Origin: UBA1952 sp965200035
GTDB lineage: Bacteria; Bacteroidota; Bacteroidia; Chitinophagales; Chitinophagaceae
Length of the DNA: 64,000 nt
Assembly: GCA_965200035.1 (NCBI GenBank)
Contig: OZ241334.1
Coordinates: 186,001-250,000 of the forward strand
Direction of reading: 5' to 3'
The position numbers and the translations under genes were made by a program. Shown piece after piece: positions 62,207 through 64,000 of this stretch; positions within the stretch are counted from its first letter, which is position 1; every line of letters starts with the position of its first letter. A model generated the notes under the pieces. The model did no database searches. It had not been told where the DNA came from and saw nothing but the letters and a program-made list of their open reading frames with translations.

Positions 62207-64000
62207 TCAGGAGCGCTCATACAGCCATACACGCAGCAGCGACAAAAGCTGGTCTATATCCACCGGCTTGGAAATGTAATCCGATGCTCCCGCTTCAATG
62301 CATCGCTGCCGGTCGCCGGTCATGGTCTTGGCAGTGACGGCGATCACCGGAAGCTTTTTGGTAGCCGGCTGCCGCCTGATTCTGGCGGTAGATTCATAGC
62401 CATCCATTTCAGGCATCATCATATCCATCAGCACCAAGTCTACGTTTTTATTATCGTCCAGTATCTTCAGGGCTTCTTTGCCATCCATAGCAGGAATTAC
62501 ATTCACACCATGCTGCTCCAGCGATTTTGTGAGCGAGAAAATATTGCGCACATCATCATCCGCAATCAGAATGGTCTTGCCGCGCAATACATCATTCAGC
62601 GCGCCCAGTTTCTGCTTTTTCACCGGCCGGCTTTCCGGGTTTTGTGACGCTTCCATTAAATGCAGGAAGAGTGAAACTTCATCGAGCATCCGTTTGTAGG
62701 AATGTGCTGTTTTGATCACAATAGAATCGGCGTACTGGCGGATGCGCTGCTCTTCGGCATTGCTCAGGCTCTTGCCCGTAAAAATGATGATCGGCACATC
62801 TTCAAAACCCGGATTTTTTTTGATGCCGTCGAGCGTATCATACGCATTCTTATCCGGTATGCCCATGTCCAGAATCACACAATCCACTTCTTTCTTTTGC
62901 AGCAGATCTACTCCGTCATTAATGCTGCCTGCTATTTCTGAATTGATGTTGAACGTTTCCAGAAAGTAAGACAGGGCTTTGGCGTGACGTGGATTTTCCT
63001 CCACAATAAGCACCTTTTTGCCTTCTTTGTTCAGCGCGTGCTCCAGCTTTTCAAACACCTCTTTCATCTGATCGAAAGAGAATGGCTTGTTGATGAAATC
63101 CACAGCGCCCTTCTGCATGCTCTCGCGCTTCATAGCATGAGAAGACATGATGTGCACCGGAATGTGCCTGGTGTTCGGATCGGCCTTAAGTTCTTCCATC
63201 ACTTCCCAGCCATCTTTGATCGGCAGCTCAATATCCAGCAGAATGGCTATTGGCAGTAATGTTTTGGCCATCTGCAAGCCTTCATCACCACGTACGCACA
63301 CAATTCCTTTGTAGCCTTTGCTACGTGTATAATCCAGTAATGCGCGCGCAAATCCGGTATCATCTTCCACAATCAGCACCAGCTTATCATTCGCTGTTAC
63401 ACTGTCGCGGTCATCATCAACGGATGCAGGAATATTTACTGACAGGAATCGCTTACGCTCTGGCTTCAACGGCTGTATCGATAAATGCTTTTCAGCGAAC
63501 GGGGCAGAAACCGGCTGCGATTGAGCCATTTGGTTAGTGGGAATTGTGCTGTCTTTGCTTATGGGAATTTCGAGCATAAAATTGGTCCCTTCGCCCACCA
63601 CACTTTCCAGCGTAAGATGACCGCCCATCAGTTTTGAAAGCTCACGGCTGATAGATAATCCAAGCCCGGTGCCACCATATTTTCTGCGTGTAGTGCCGTC
63701 GGCCTGCTGGAAGGCTTCGAAGATCAGCGATTGCTTTTCCGGTGCAATGCCAATACCGGTATCCTTTACATTAAATCTGACGCTGTTATTTTTACCGGCA
63801 GTAATGCGCAGAGATACGCTACCAACAGCCGTAAATTTGAATGCGTTGGAAAGCAGATTCTTAATGATCTGCTCTACCCGCATTTTATCTATTTCAATGA
63901 CCGAAGGTGTATCTTCTGATATAGCGGTATGGAACTCCAGGCCTTTCTCGCGGGCAAGAGCGTTGAACAACCCTTTCATGTCACTGACCATTTCTTCTAC
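62207..64000 (-). CDS. Hybrid sensor kinase with three receivers (N-terminus outside window)
   Basis: The frame is open to the window edge; the sensory and dimerisation parts are missing. Visible: HATPase domain with N box EQIIKNLLSNAFKFT, DTGIGIAPEKQSLIFEAF and GGTGLGLSISRELSKLMGG, then three receivers. Receiver 1: LVLIVEDDTGFA, LLDIELP. Receiver 2: VLIVEENPRHA, with Glu-Glu in the acidic pocket, and ILDMGIP. Receiver 3: TILIADDDVRN, LMDMMMPEMDG. All three acceptor Asp residues remain. It is the upstream partner of the response regulator, CheR and CheB. Confidence 0.93.
   Translation of the reverse strand, partial: VEEMVSDMKGLFNALAREKGLEFHTAISEDTPSVIEIDKMRVEQIIKNLLSNAFKFTAVGSVSLRITAGKNNSVRFNVKDTGIGIAPEKQSLIFEAFQQADGTTRRKYGGTGLGLSISRELSKLMGGHLTLESVVGEGTNFMLEIPISKDSTIPTNQMAQSQPVSAPFAEKHLSIQPLKPERKRFLSVNIPASVDDDRDSVTANDKLVLIVEDDTGFARALLDYTRSKGYKGIVCVRGDEGLQMAKTLLPIAILLDIELPIKDGWEVMEELKADPNTRHIPVHIMSSHAMKRESMQKGAVDFINKPFSFDQMKEVFEKLEHALNKEGKKVLIVEENPRHAKALSYFLETFNINSEIAGSINDGVDLLQKKEVDCVILDMGIPDKNAYDTLDGIKKNPGFEDVPIIIFTGKSLSNAEEQRIRQYADSIVIKTAHSYKRMLDEVSLFLHLMEASQNPESRPVKKQKLGALNDVLRGKTILIADDDVRNIFSLTKSLEQHGVNVIPAMDGKEALKILDDNKNVDLVLMDMMMPEMDGYESTARIRRQPATKKLPVIAVTAKTMTGDRQRCIEAGASDYISKPVDIDQLLSLLRVWLYERS

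Noticed and set aside
1..64000. tRNA, rRNA or riboswitch genes
   Set aside because: None could be recognised by eye; a covariance-model search would settle it.

Overview
The window is chromosomal DNA of a Bacteroidota bacterium, most likely a member of the Chitinophagaceae or a close relative. Supporting signs are three intact proteins with type IX secretion (T9SS) C-terminal sorting domains (two type A, one gliding-motility-like type B) plus a type A copy on a DUF4331 protein, TonB-dependent receptors with CarboxypepD_reg-like N-termini, DUF4421, DUF4331 and YfhO family proteins, a fused alpha/beta E1 dehydrogenase, and Bacteroidota-type -7 boxes (TAnnTTTG or TAnnTTTA) instead of sigma70 promoters. 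I saw no rRNA, tRNA or CRISPR array.

Layout. 1-4.0 kb: ABC-2 permease (5' end outside), a frameshifted surE, a DUF4421 protein and a DEAD-box helicase. 4.3-9.0 kb (+): a small exported protein, then a porin-like protein, a Rieske lipoprotein, an imelysin lipoprotein and a di-haem lipoprotein, which look like a periplasmic iron-handling operon. 9.1-18.0 kb (-): two tandem DUF4331 proteins, a TPR lipoprotein, a HupE/UreJ-like membrane protein, a small unknown membrane protein and a TonB-dependent receptor. This cluster faces the iron operon across a shared bidirectional terminator and is the best candidate here for an undescribed system, possibly metal capture and uptake. 18.3-22.4 kb: a T9SS adhesin-like protein, a 21-bp minisatellite, an alpha/beta hydrolase and a duplicated palindromic repeat. 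22.5-32.8 kb: APC permease, TonB receptor, rpe, TPR lipoprotein, TerC, pyrD, an exported CarboxypepD-like protein, a VIT1-type transporter and rocD.

32.9-36.5 kb is a decayed region: an FG-GAP/T9SS pseudogene with four frameshifts and a nonsense codon, a truncated IS1595 transposase, a complete IS3-family element and the last 35 codons of a lost LuxR-type regulator. 36.7-42.1 kb (-) is an overlapping operon for a YfhO protein, an acetyltransferase, a polysaccharide flippase and a KirBac potassium channel. 42.3-51.2 kb holds two methyltransferases, the fused 2-oxoacid dehydrogenase E1, biotin carboxylase, a KUP potassium transporter and a tRNA dihydrouridine synthase. 51.5-60.3 kb has a large type-B T9SS protein, an unknown membrane protein, an ABC-2 permease, 2-oxoglutarate dehydrogenase E1 and a His-rich T9SS protein. 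60.4-64 kb is a signalling operon: hybrid kinase with three receivers (cut by the window end), response regulator, CheR and CheB.

Several genes (surE, pyrD, rocD, accC, the gene at 30145 and the methyltransferase at 42319) carry a -7 box only 4-8 nt from the start codon, so their mRNAs are probably leaderless or nearly so.
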